Part shown: in pieces, positions 8,248 to 16,770 of the stretch | Numbering within the stretch: position 1 is the stretch's first letter | How the letters are laid out: each line of letters opens with the position of its first letter | NCBI GenBank assembly: GCA_964371055.1 | Contig: CAYJLF010000021.1 | Location: 1-64,000 of the forward strand | DNA length: 64,000 bases | DNA from: CAYJLF01 sp964371055 | Lineage (GTDB): Bacteria; Eisenbacteria; RBG-16-71-46; CAIMUX01 | Direction of reading: 5' to 3' | Made by a program: the position numbers and the translations under genes | Notes under the pieces: generated by a model | Databases searched by the model: none | Told to the model about the DNA's origin: nothing | Seen by the model: the letters and a program-made list of their open reading frames with translations, nothing else

Positions 8248-8622
8248 GAACACCTCCACAGATGTTGGGACACAACCCGAGCCCGCGTGACGAGCACGCG
8301 GACCGATGGGATGAGACGGCTTAACTCTAGCCGATTCCTGCGCCGGTTGATATCAGAATTTCCCCATGAGCCGAACCTTCAGGCGATGGCGAACGGAGAA
8401 ACGCGGCTGCGTAAGGGCCCGGGCCGGATCTCGCCACCGGCAACTCACAGCCCGGTCTCGACATACATCAGCGAGCGCGTCGCAACAAGAGATTCCGGGA
8501 GCGATCGCCCCCGCGACGCCGGTGCCGGGGCGTATCGCCCCAGAAGCACGATCCCCGGGACCGGGCCCCGGGGATCGCCTCTTGCGTCTGGCCGCCCGTG
8601 AGCGACCCTTCTTCTCACCCGA
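8248..8622. promoter_or_regulatory. Intergenic region between PorV-like and PPC genes
   Basis: These 375 bases hold no convincing gene. They contain two hairpins near the PorV stop (annotated separately). On the minus strand just upstream of 8247 there is a GGAGGTGTTC Shine-Dalgarno stretch. A locally A/T-richer patch at about 8340-8365 could hold the PPC gene promoter, but I cannot place -35/-10 boxes with confidence. Confidence 0.4.
8527..8577 (-). terminator. Tandem hairpins after the PorV-like gene
   Basis: Two perfect inverted repeats lie about 45 nt past the PorV-like stop. One is CGATCCCCGG (8549-8558) with CCGGGGATCG (8568-8577), a 10-bp stem. The other is GGGGCG-TAT-CGCCCC (8527-8541). 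There is no U-tract on the minus strand, so this is a hairpin-type or Rho-assisted terminator candidate and not a canonical intrinsic terminator. Confidence 0.5.
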
Positions 8623-9642
8623 TCAGAAGACGAACTTCGCCGAGAAAGTGTGCACGTCGTCGAACCAGGTGTCGACCGTCTGAAGGGCATAGTCGACCGA
8701 CATGTGCGCCCCGCCCAACGGGACATTGACGCCGGCGCCGAAGGTCGGTCCCCAGAGGTACTCGTCCTGATCCGCGAAGGCATAGCCCCCCCGGATGGCC
8801 AGCAAGTCGCGGAGCCGGTACTCGACGCCACCCCGGAACTCGTCCTGACTGAAGTTGTTGCTCTGGAACCCGCCAAGAGCAACCACCCGGTTGTCCCCCT
8901 GTTCCCACGCCCGGACCTCGCCGCCGATCTCGAAGTAGCTCGGCAGTTCGAAGTCGGCCGAGAGCTTGCTCAGAGTCCGGTTGCGCGCCGTCCCCTCATC
9001 GCCCGGAACTCTGAGCGTGTACTCGAAGTCCGACCCGCTGAACTGCATGTTCGGTCCGATGTTCTTCATCACGATTCCGAACTTCGCGCCCCGCCGCCCC
9101 GCGTCGTACTGCAGCCCCAGATCGAAGGCCACGCCCCGCGCGGTGCTCGACATGACCGACTCGCTGATGAAGTTCGCGGTCGCACCGAAGGAGATCGCGT
9201 CGGTCAGGAAGCGCCCGTAGGAAAGCCCGAGCGTGGCAAAGGTGATGTCTTCCACCTCCCCCGTTCCCTCGGGCGCCTCGACCGTCGTCACGTACAGGTC
9301 ACCGACATCCAGCACCTTGGCACTGATGCCGATCGTCCCGAACGCCAGCTTCGACGCGAGGGCGAAGTAACGCACCTTCATGTCCGACAGGTACTCGGTG
9401 TTGCTGAAGAGGGCCTCGGTCCCCCCCGTCCCACCCAGCCCCGCCGGATTGTAGAAGATCGCCTCGATTCCTTCCGCGCCCGAAACCACGGCACCGCCGA
9501 GGGCGATGCCGCGGGTGCCCACCGGAATGCGCAGTTCATGCGCGCCGGAAGTGCCGATGCGGCGTTCGTTGCCGGCCGTGGCCGGCGCCGCCAGGATGAG
9601 CACGGCGAGCACCGCCGCCGTCACCTGCAGGATTCTCTTCAT
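8623..9642 (-). CDS. PorV/PorQ-family outer-membrane barrel
   Basis: The 339-residue protein has a signal peptide (MKRILQVTAAVLAVLILAAPATA). It then carries the family opening (ELRIPVGTRGIALGGAV, EGIEAIFYNPAGLGG), alternating beta strands through the body, and a terminal aromatic strand (HTFSAKFVF). This is the PorV/PorQ (UPF0164) FadL-like barrel. PorV is the shuttle that carries CTD-tagged cargo in the type IX secretion system of Bacteroidetes, and homologues of unknown role occur widely in FCB-related phyla. ATG 9642 is preceded by GGGAGG at a good distance. It follows, 44 nt downstream, a gene for a large secreted protein with a FlgD-like C-terminus, which hints at a carrier-cargo pair. 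Nothing else of a T9SS is in the window. Confidence 0.85.
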   Translation of the reverse strand: MKRILQVTAAVLAVLILAAPATAGNERRIGTSGAHELRIPVGTRGIALGGAVVSGAEGIEAIFYNPAGLGGTGGTEALFSNTEYLSDMKVRYFALASKLAFGTIGISAKVLDVGDLYVTTVEAPEGTGEVEDITFATLGLSYGRFLTDAISFGATANFISESVMSSTARGVAFDLGLQYDAGRRGAKFGIVMKNIGPNMQFSGSDFEYTLRVPGDEGTARNRTLSKLSADFELPSYFEIGGEVRAWEQGDNRVVALGGFQSNNFSQDEFRGGVEYRLRDLLAIRGGYAFADQDEYLWGPTFGAGVNVPLGGAHMSVDYALQTVDTWFDDVHTFSAKFVF

Positions 9643-9686
9643 GGCTTTGAAACCTCCCGTTTCCCTGGAGTCCCTGGGCCGCCGCA

Positions 9687-12600
9687 CTAGCGGGTGTTCA
9701 GTCGTTCCTTCTCGATGAAGACGGCCACCCGTCCTGTGGTGGTGCCGAGTTTCGAGCCGGAAGCGTCTTTCCCTTCGACGTGGTAGATGTACACGCCGCT
9801 GCCAACCGGCAACCGCCGGTCGGTGAGGAGATTCCACTCCAGGAACGAGCTTTGGGCGTCCTCTGGATCCTTCTCCAGAGTCCGCACCAGGTCGCCCGCC
9901 AGGTTGAAGATGCGGATCGTGCAGAGCGGTGGCACCCGGGTGAACTTCACCCGGTGCTCGAACTGATTGAACTCATAGGAAGAGTGTGCGAAGTACGGAT
10001 TCGGGACGACCCGGATCTGCTCCAGATCATCCTTCATCCAGGCCTGATCGAACCGGATCCCTTCGGTCGAGATCTGATAGACATCGCCGTTCTTGACCGT
10101 GTTCCGGCTGCTGAACTGGATGATCGTCCCCGCGGCCGGGAGCTTCTTCTCCTCCGACACGACGATCAGGCGCGCGAAGTACTCCGTCCCGCCGATGATG
10201 CGCCCGTCGTCCAGCATGCGGTCATCCTTGACGTCGTCCACGAACTCCTGATACGTGCGCCCCGAACGGATGGCATACGCATAGGTCCAGTCGGTGGCGG
10301 GAAGGTTGCTGAACGCGTCCGTGCTGGAGAAGTCATAGTCCGCGAGAGTATAGGTGGCTTCATCCGGGGCATTGTCGACCAGCTCCGGAATCAGCCGGGT
10401 CTCCTCGCCCGTGAGCTGGTCGCGGAAGTAGAGGCCGAACGGCACGACGCCGACCGTATCCTCACCGAACGACCAGAGCCCGAAGTTATCGTCGCGGTAG
10501 TCCCACTTCATGATGATGTCGCGGTCATCGAGGAGATTCGCCGTGCTGCCGCCGTTCCGCGTCATGCGCCCGACGCCTCCATCCCCGCCTCCGGCCGAGA
10601 TCAACCACTCCCCGGTCGAATTGGTCCGGTGCCAGACGTTCCTCCCTGGACCGCCGACGCCATCCGGCCCGACCGGAGCTCCCCCCGGGCCCGCGATCTC
10701 GTCAAGCTGGGGCGAACCGTTGCCGTTGTACCGGAAGTCAGGGATCCTCTCCCCGACCTTCCAGAAAACGCCGTCGGCCGACAGGTAGCTCTCGTCGTTC
10801 GAGAGGTTCCGCTGCTTCTCCAGCACGACGCGTCCACCGGCCCCGATGAGATCCCAGTACATCCCCTCCGCATCGGTCAGGAAGCGGACCTCGTAGGTCT
10901 CGGGCACCATCGACTCCGGCCTCATGACCATCGCCTCGATGTTGGCGTCACTGTCGCCCGTGGTCTGGTTGTACCCGAGCAGGGAACCACCGTCGCCGTC
11001 CGCCAGCCGCGTCCCGCCCACCGGCTCCTGCGGAACGGCCGTGATCGGAGCGACCGCGTTCTCCAGCGCGAGGAGCCCCGCGCCGGCATCCGGATTGTAC
11101 GCGTATGCGGTCACGCCGAAGTAGTAGGGCTTACCGTTGCGCAGCGCGTTGCCGGTGATGTAGTCCGTGTCGATGACCGCGCGACGGCTGATCCCGCCGT
11201 CGGTCCCGAACTGCACCGGAGCGGTCACCACGATGCCCGAACTGGCGTCCACCAGTTCGTCGAAGATGATGCCGATGTCGTTGGACACATCGTAGGTAAA
11301 GATGCGCTGCCACGGACCGGCCACCGTTTCGCCCGCGTAAACGTTGTACCCCTCGAAGGCGTACCCGGGCTCGTTGTAGAGCCGCTCCGACTCATCGCCC
11401 CAGTTCAGCAGGATCCGGTCGTCGACCTGCCCGACCTGCACCTGGGGGCGCGGCGGCGGACTGGGGAGATCGAAGTTCTGGTCGAAGGCGAACTGCGCGT
11501 AACGGTCATTGAAGCGCAGGGCGGTGATGCTCGTCAGCCGATCGGCCCCCTGCCCCACCAGGACCGCCACGACCACGATCTGCGTGTCGCCGGGCGCCAT
11601 GGTGAAGGGGCCGGAGCTCAGCATCATCCTGCGGTCGGCCGGGTCGCTGTCCCGCCAGCCGGTTCCCTTCACCGGGTCACCCGCGCCGTAGTAGCGCGTG
11701 ACCTGGCCCGACGGATCCGTCAGCGGTGTACCGTCCTTGTTCAGTCCCTGCATGTAGTTGTAGGTCTCGAGCGCGCTTTCGGGATCGGTGCCGTTGATGT
11801 ACTTGTTGAACGACGTCATCGGAAGATTGCGGTAGCCGGGGATCGCCACGCCGTCGACGTGGGCGGTATCGCCCGGCGAAGGCACGATCGGCCCCTGGAA
11901 GAAGTCGAATCCGACTGCCGGAGGCCGCGCGCCATACTGCTCATCGTTGTTGCTCGCGTTGTAGCAGTACCCGAGCGACATCATCTCGTTCCGCGAGCCG
12001 ATGCGCGTCGTGTCGCAACCCACGAGATCGTCCGACGCGCCGCCCAGGTCCGGATCGGACCAGATCGACACGTAGGCATCCTGGAGGGTATTGCCGCCGT
12101 TGTTGATGATCTCGTAGCGAAGGAAGCCGACTTCCCCGAGCGCCCCGGTGCGGTTGAAGGCGAACGTCGTCTGCCGCACGGTGACCCCGAGGGGGTTCTG
12201 GCTGGAGGCGTTGTTCGTGCGGAGCGCGCGGTTCACGTCGTTGTAGACGCCCCAGATGGCCATATCCCCGGCCACCACCGGCTTTCCGTCCGGCGTGCAC
12301 GGGGCACCGTCGCCGCACGGCCATTGGTCGTAGTCGTCTCCTCCGGTGTCCTCGGGGGTGAGCTTGTAAGCCCGGTACTTCATATCGCCGAAGTCGGGCG
12401 GGAAAGTCCCGTCGATGATCGGCCCGGGGCAGTAGTCAGAGGAGTACTCCGCCACCGAGACCCGCACTTCCCCGTTCACCCGCGCTCCCATCCAGAGACC
12501 GGCCGAGAAGAGCGCGGTGTTGGCCGTTCCGGCCGGATAGACCAGGCCGGAGTTGCCGGTCCCCCAGTCGTAGGCGAACGACCCGAAGTTCGTGACGAAC

Positions 12601-12761
12601 ATCTCGAGACGGTTCACATCCAGGAGTACATCGGTGCTCTTGATCTTCTCTCCCGGCAGACTCTTGCCCCCGGGCGCCGCGCCGTAGGCCGCGGCCGCCG
12701 GGGAGAGCAGCGCGAGGGACACCAGCAGCATCCCCGCCCGCATCACGCCCCAGTTCCTCAT
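9687..12761 (-). CDS. Large secreted protein with FlgD-like C-terminal Ig domain
   Basis: A signal peptide (VMRAGMLLVSLALLSPAAAAYG) leads a 1024-residue extracellular protein. The N-terminal half is beta-rich with many Asp/Gly/Asn turns. A fibronectin-III-like stretch sits near residues 440-560 (LLNWGDESERLY, YEGYNVYAGE-type strand). The last 90 or so residues form a FlgD Ig-like module: VVPNPYFAHSSYEF, CTIRIFNLAGDLVRTLEKD, LPVGSGVYIYHVEGKD. Such C-termini are common on exported proteins of FCB-type bacteria and resemble T9SS sorting domains, though the window does not prove that route. It lies between a TonB receptor and a PorV-like gene, with GGGAGGACG upstream of its ATG. The ligand or structural role is unknown. 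Confidence 0.75.
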   Translation of the reverse strand: MRNWGVMRAGMLLVSLALLSPAAAAYGAAPGGKSLPGEKIKSTDVLLDVNRLEMFVTNFGSFAYDWGTGNSGLVYPAGTANTALFSAGLWMGARVNGEVRVSVAEYSSDYCPGPIIDGTFPPDFGDMKYRAYKLTPEDTGGDDYDQWPCGDGAPCTPDGKPVVAGDMAIWGVYNDVNRALRTNNASSQNPLGVTVRQTTFAFNRTGALGEVGFLRYEIINNGGNTLQDAYVSIWSDPDLGGASDDLVGCDTTRIGSRNEMMSLGYCYNASNNDEQYGARPPAVGFDFFQGPIVPSPGDTAHVDGVAIPGYRNLPMTSFNKYINGTDPESALETYNYMQGLNKDGTPLTDPSGQVTRYYGAGDPVKGTGWRDSDPADRRMMLSSGPFTMAPGDTQIVVVAVLVGQGADRLTSITALRFNDRYAQFAFDQNFDLPSPPPRPQVQVGQVDDRILLNWGDESERLYNEPGYAFEGYNVYAGETVAGPWQRIFTYDVSNDIGIIFDELVDASSGIVVTAPVQFGTDGGISRRAVIDTDYITGNALRNGKPYYFGVTAYAYNPDAGAGLLALENAVAPITAVPQEPVGGTRLADGDGGSLLGYNQTTGDSDANIEAMVMRPESMVPETYEVRFLTDAEGMYWDLIGAGGRVVLEKQRNLSNDESYLSADGVFWKVGERIPDFRYNGNGSPQLDEIAGPGGAPVGPDGVGGPGRNVWHRTNSTGEWLISAGGGDGGVGRMTRNGGSTANLLDDRDIIMKWDYRDDNFGLWSFGEDTVGVVPFGLYFRDQLTGEETRLIPELVDNAPDEATYTLADYDFSSTDAFSNLPATDWTYAYAIRSGRTYQEFVDDVKDDRMLDDGRIIGGTEYFARLIVVSEEKKLPAAGTIIQFSSRNTVKNGDVYQISTEGIRFDQAWMKDDLEQIRVVPNPYFAHSSYEFNQFEHRVKFTRVPPLCTIRIFNLAGDLVRTLEKDPEDAQSSFLEWNLLTDRRLPVGSGVYIYHVEGKDASGSKLGTTTGRVAVFIEKERLNTR

Positions 12762-12832
12762 TTCACGTCCTCCCTCTCTGGACCAGCATCCAGGCCGGTC
12801 CTCCGGGCCTCCGGCCCGGTTGGTCCTTCGGT

Positions 12833-15667
12833 CTAGAAACTGGTCTTCAGTCCGAACCGCACCATGCGGGGAATGCCGAAGTTGAGCGGGTTACGCTCCT
12901 TCTGCTGGTAGAGGGCCAGGCCCTCGGCGCCGTTGGCGGCCGCCCAGGCCCGTCCCTCTTCCGTGGACAGCCACCCGGTGGTGTAGGCCGACCCGCTCGA
13001 GCCGTAAATGCTCAGCTGGTTCTCCGTGTCGAGCAGATTCAGCACCCACACGTAGGCCTCGACATCGACGCTGCTGATGGGGAAGGAGCGGCTCAGCTTC
13101 GCGTCGAGCTGGTAAGTCCACGGGCCGTACATGGAGTTGGCCGTGCCCTTCGGCAACTCGGTCACCGAAGCGAGGGTCACCTCGTTCGTGGCGAAGATCG
13201 GCGTGACGGGGAAGCCGCTGCCCGCGTTGAACAGCAGGTTGATCCCGAAGTTCTCCAGCGGCCGGACCGACCCGACCAACGGGCCCGCGCCCGCCCTCGA
13301 TCGATAGTCGACATTCAGCGTGACCTTGTGACGCTGATCGAACGAGAGGGGAGCCGTCTGCTTCGGCGTCTCGGCATTGGTCCAGGCCATGTCCCGCTGG
13401 CTGTCCGATACCGACCCGGTTCCGTTGGACCAGGAGAGGCTGTAGGACGCGCTCCCCGAGATCCCCCTCGACTCGATCAACTGGACGTTGAGATCAAGCC
13501 CTTTGATCGTGCCGAAGTCGGTGTTCCGGTAGGAAGCGAAGTTGGTCGGCGCCGACGGAACGTTCTGTACCTGGACCAGGTCCTGTACGTCCTTGTAGTA
13601 GGCCGTGACGTCGAGCCTCACTCTGGGCGCCAGCTGGCGGGTGACCCCGACCTCGTAGGCCGTGGTGGTCTCCGGGGCGAGGTTGGGGTTTCCGAACGGG
13701 AAGTAGTAGCCGCCGTTCGCGACCTTGTACTCGAGGTACCGATAGCTGGTGTAGAGGTCCTGCAGGTTGGGCTGCTGGAAGAACTTCCCGTAGTTGGCAT
13801 GGAAGAGCAGCGTAGGAGAGATCGGGAACCCGACGCCCAGCCTCGGGCTGACCTTGTGCTGCTGCTTCGAGTCCTCCAGATCGTCGTCGCCGAGGTTGTC
13901 ATCCGACAACCCCAGCGGCAGGTTGGCGTTGACGAGACTCAACGTGCTCGGGTCGAGGTAGTCGTAGCGCAGACCGGCGTTGACCACGAAGTCGTTGTAC
14001 TCGTACTTGTTCTGCGTGAAGAAGGAAGCGGTGATCGGATGTTTGGCCCCGTCCTCGTATCCCTCCACCGCGTCGTCGACCTCCTCCTGTCCCGTCAGGT
14101 CGAAGCCATACGCCACCACATCCTGGTAGCCGGCCAGGTCGATGCCGTAGATCGCATCCGTCGGGAAGAGGTGCTGATAGAAGCGCAGCGTGTGGCGCTG
14201 GAAGTCTCCGCCGACTTTGATGGTGTTGTGCTCGCTCCACTTGTGCGTCAGGTCGCCCGTGAAACCGATGTACTTGGAATCACGGTGCTGATAATCGTCC
14301 CAGACCCGGCCCGGGTGACTGTCACTGGGACCTTTCCAGAAGAGGGCGTACTCGTCCATGTTGCGGTTGCCCAGCGTGTCGTACCCGGTCGCATTGTCCG
14401 CATTGGCGACGAGCCGGGCGTAGCTCATGAGGTCGTCGAAGTAGACGCCGTCCCCGGACTCACGGGTGGTGAGGAAGTAGTTGGCGCTCAGATTGAAATA
14501 GGTGTCCTTGGCCAGGCTCGTCGTGAGCGTGGTGAAGAACGAGGCGTTCCGGTCCTCGTAACGGGGCATGTGGTCAGGGACGTAGGCGTACTGATGGTAG
14601 TACTCGCGCCAGTCGTCCCGGGAACCGAGGGTTCCCGCCTTCAGATTGACCGCCGGGCTGACCTTTACGTTGACCTTGCCCTGCCAGGTCCAACCGTCCA
14701 GCCAGTTGGCGGGCAGCGGTCCGTCGGTGAGGGCCCGCGGTGCCCGATCACGCTGCCACCGCCGTTCCCCGGAGACGAAGAATGAGGCGACGTCACTCCC
14801 CGGGACGATCGGACCGCCGAGCGATCCCGCGTAGATGTTGTAGTCATACTTCTTGGCGCCGACCCAGTCGCCCGACAGATTGTCGGTCACGGCCTCGAGG
14901 GTGCCGAAGTAGTCGGCACGACCCTCCTTGGTCACGACGTTGACCGCGCCCGACATCACCCGTCCGTACTCCGCGTTGAACCCCCCGGTCATCACGACCA
15001 CCTGGTCCACCGCGTTGGTGTTGATGCTGGTGGTGGAGTAACCGGTCAGCGGATCCTGCTGGGAGAACCCGTCGACGAAGTAGGCGACTTCGTTGGCCCG
15101 GCCGCCGCGGATGAAGAGCAGCGGGTTGTTCGTCGTTTCGTTTCCCTGGACGTTGATGTTGACCGTCCCCTTGCTGCTCACCACGCCGGCCTGGATCGAC
15201 GCCGCATCCTGGTATCCGCGCGTCGGCAGCTTCTCATAGTCCTTGCTGTCGAGGATCCGGACCGTCGAGGTGGCGTCGCGCTGGATGAGCGGCCGGCTCG
15301 CTTCGACCCGGACCGGTTCCAGCACGGCGGTGACCGTCTGCTCGAGCTTGAACAGCACGTCGGTGGTGAAGTCCGGCGTGACCAGCACGTTGTCCATCAC
15401 GACCGGCTTGTACCCCATCACGGAGGCCTGCACGGAGTACGTCCCGGCCGGCACATTCAGGATGAAGTAGGAACCGTCGGACATCGAAGCCGCCCCCAAC
15501 GTGCTGTTGAGGATGGTGACGTTGGCGTTCGGGAGCGGCGCCCCCGTAGCGGCATCCCGCACCGTTCCGGCGATCTTCCCCTCGGTCGCGGCCGCGGCGA
15601 TGCCGAAGCAGCCGCAGACGCCCAGGAGGAGAAGAACGATCCGGAACACCGTTCGGTGGTTAGACAT
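12833..15667 (-). CDS. TonB-dependent receptor with carboxypeptidase-regulatory-like N-domain
   Basis: The signal peptide (TVFRIVLLLLGVCGCFGIAAAA) is followed by a carboxypeptidase-regulatory-like domain at about residues 30-115 (GTVRDAATGAPLPNANVTIL ending GTYSVQASVMGYK). A plug domain at about 125-245 contains LFIRGGRANEVAYFVDG and GGFNAEYGRVMSGAVNVVTK. A long barrel follows and ends in Phe (RFGLKTSF). The layout matches SusC-like or oar-like outer-membrane transporters that take up oligomers by TonB energy or act as secretion or adhesion pores. The 944 residues are normal. It is the first gene of a three-gene run with the FlgD-tailed protein and the PorV-like protein; AAGGGGG precedes the ATG. 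The substrate cannot be deduced. Confidence 0.9.
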   Translation of the reverse strand: MSNHRTVFRIVLLLLGVCGCFGIAAAATEGKIAGTVRDAATGAPLPNANVTILNSTLGAASMSDGSYFILNVPAGTYSVQASVMGYKPVVMDNVLVTPDFTTDVLFKLEQTVTAVLEPVRVEASRPLIQRDATSTVRILDSKDYEKLPTRGYQDAASIQAGVVSSKGTVNINVQGNETTNNPLLFIRGGRANEVAYFVDGFSQQDPLTGYSTTSINTNAVDQVVVMTGGFNAEYGRVMSGAVNVVTKEGRADYFGTLEAVTDNLSGDWVGAKKYDYNIYAGSLGGPIVPGSDVASFFVSGERRWQRDRAPRALTDGPLPANWLDGWTWQGKVNVKVSPAVNLKAGTLGSRDDWREYYHQYAYVPDHMPRYEDRNASFFTTLTTSLAKDTYFNLSANYFLTTRESGDGVYFDDLMSYARLVANADNATGYDTLGNRNMDEYALFWKGPSDSHPGRVWDDYQHRDSKYIGFTGDLTHKWSEHNTIKVGGDFQRHTLRFYQHLFPTDAIYGIDLAGYQDVVAYGFDLTGQEEVDDAVEGYEDGAKHPITASFFTQNKYEYNDFVVNAGLRYDYLDPSTLSLVNANLPLGLSDDNLGDDDLEDSKQQHKVSPRLGVGFPISPTLLFHANYGKFFQQPNLQDLYTSYRYLEYKVANGGYYFPFGNPNLAPETTTAYEVGVTRQLAPRVRLDVTAYYKDVQDLVQVQNVPSAPTNFASYRNTDFGTIKGLDLNVQLIESRGISGSASYSLSWSNGTGSVSDSQRDMAWTNAETPKQTAPLSFDQRHKVTLNVDYRSRAGAGPLVGSVRPLENFGINLLFNAGSGFPVTPIFATNEVTLASVTELPKGTANSMYGPWTYQLDAKLSRSFPISSVDVEAYVWVLNLLDTENQLSIYGSSGSAYTTGWLSTEEGRAWAAANGAEGLALYQQKERNPLNFGIPRMVRFGLKTSF

Positions 15668-16240
15668 AAGACCCCCTTGCCCTTGTCCTTAAGGCAACTG
15701 TCCTTGAGGCGACCGACCCGCACTGGGTTCCGTTTTCTTTCCCGGCGCGACCTCCCTGCCACCGGAACCCCGACCCATCCCTGGCCCGACGCATCCTCGC
15801 GGGAGGACGCTCTGGCCCGGCCAAACCCTGCACTTCTCAAGTAGCACATTGCAGGGCATAGAGTTATTGCGCGGCCAACCTAGGTCGGGGCAGGATGGCT
15901 GTCAAGAACAATCTGAAGCCCTGCCTCGGGAGGTCGTGGCCGCCATCCGGGAGCCGGTGGAGTGGCCCGCGTGGTCCTCTCTATATCCGGATATCGGCCC
16001 GCTCCAGGGGCAACCCCAGTCCGTTCTTGCACGCCGGACCGTGCAGACTGCCGCGTGATCGCCCGACGACCGTGCCCCCCGCACGATCCGGCGTCTCCCG
16101 CAATCCTCAGCGGCACATGGAGTTTTGGCTCATGAACCCGACTCCGACGGCCGATAGATCTGACGGCGGCACGGGCGGTGCCGTCATCCCGGGGGGGATG
16201 CCGTTCAGTCGGGGGCACACGCCGAAGGATCGGGGGCGAT
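15668..16240. promoter_or_regulatory. Divergent control region, TonB receptor / minor pilin operon
   Basis: This 573-base gap separates the minus-strand receptor operon from the plus-strand pilin operon, so it must hold both promoters. I see no gene in it. Two perfect inverted repeats stand out: ATATCCGGATAT at 15983-15994 and TGCACG-N6-CGTGCA at 16028-16045. Both could be operators. No clear sigma-54 (GG-N10-GC) element or well-spaced -35/-10 pair was found. The Shine-Dalgarno for the pilin operon is the G-run just before ATG 16241. Confidence 0.45.
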
Positions 16241-16729
16241 ATGACGACGCTGCGAGGCAAACGGGCGCAACCCGAGCCCGGGGGGGCCACTCCCCGCGCC
16301 GGGTTCACCCTGCTCGAACTGATGATCGCCGTGATGATGCTGGGCGTGGGGGTGCTCGGGGTGGCGCAGGTCTTCGCGGTCGCCAACCGCCACACGGCCC
16401 ATGCCCGCGAAGAGACCGCCGCGGTCGCCCTCGCCCAGGAGATCCGGGAGAAGATCATGAGCGAGTCGTTCGACGATATCTTCTCGATCTTCAACGGGGT
16501 CGACACCAACGACGAGGGGAGCATCTCCCTTCCGGCGCAGGACTGGGCGAACCACGTCGAACAGGAGCTCGGGGCGTATGGCCGGGGCCGGGTCGAGGTC
16601 CGCACCCCCGACATCGACCCCAACCTGAGCCCCGGGATGATCGGCATCACGGTGACCATGAGCTGGCGCGAGGGCTCACGGTCGATTGACCTGCCGCTTC
16701 ACTTCGCCGTCGCGAAGACCAGGCCCTAG
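16241..16729 (+). CDS. Prepilin-like minor pilin, PilV/GspI type
   Basis: This 162-residue protein has a type III (prepilin) signal. A 21-residue basic leader ends in Gly, then F-T-L-L-E with Glu at +5 and a hydrophobic helix (LMIAVMMLGVGVLGVAQVFAVANR). PilD would cleave after that Gly and methylate the Phe. Such proteins join the pilus-priming complex at the tip. ATG 16241 follows GGGGGCGAT; ATG 16178 would add a non-conserved extension. It is the first of four consecutive prepilin-like genes, the standard minor-pilin operon layout (V-X-FimT-W types). Its C-terminal part (residues 60-162) is family-divergent, so the V-type call rests on helix sequence and position. Confidence 0.82.
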   Translation: MTTLRGKRAQPEPGGATPRAGFTLLELMIAVMMLGVGVLGVAQVFAVANRHTAHAREETAAVALAQEIREKIMSESFDDIFSIFNGVDTNDEGSISLPAQDWANHVEQELGAYGRGRVEVRTPDIDPNLSPGMIGITVTMSWREGSRSIDLPLHFAVAKTRP

Positions 16730-16770
16730 CCCGGCAGTCGAGGCCGAGAGCCGAGAGAGGAGGGGCGCCG

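Noticed and set aside
8623..12761. Claim of a complete type IX secretion system
   Set aside because: Only PorV-like and tail-bearing proteins are visible; no porK, L, M, N, sov or sortase genes are in the window.
9780..12836. Very long open frame antisense to the FlgD-tailed gene
   Set aside because: High-GC codon bias keeps the antisense frame open; the product has no domains and is Arg/Val/Asp low-complexity, while the opposite strand has a signal peptide and known domains.
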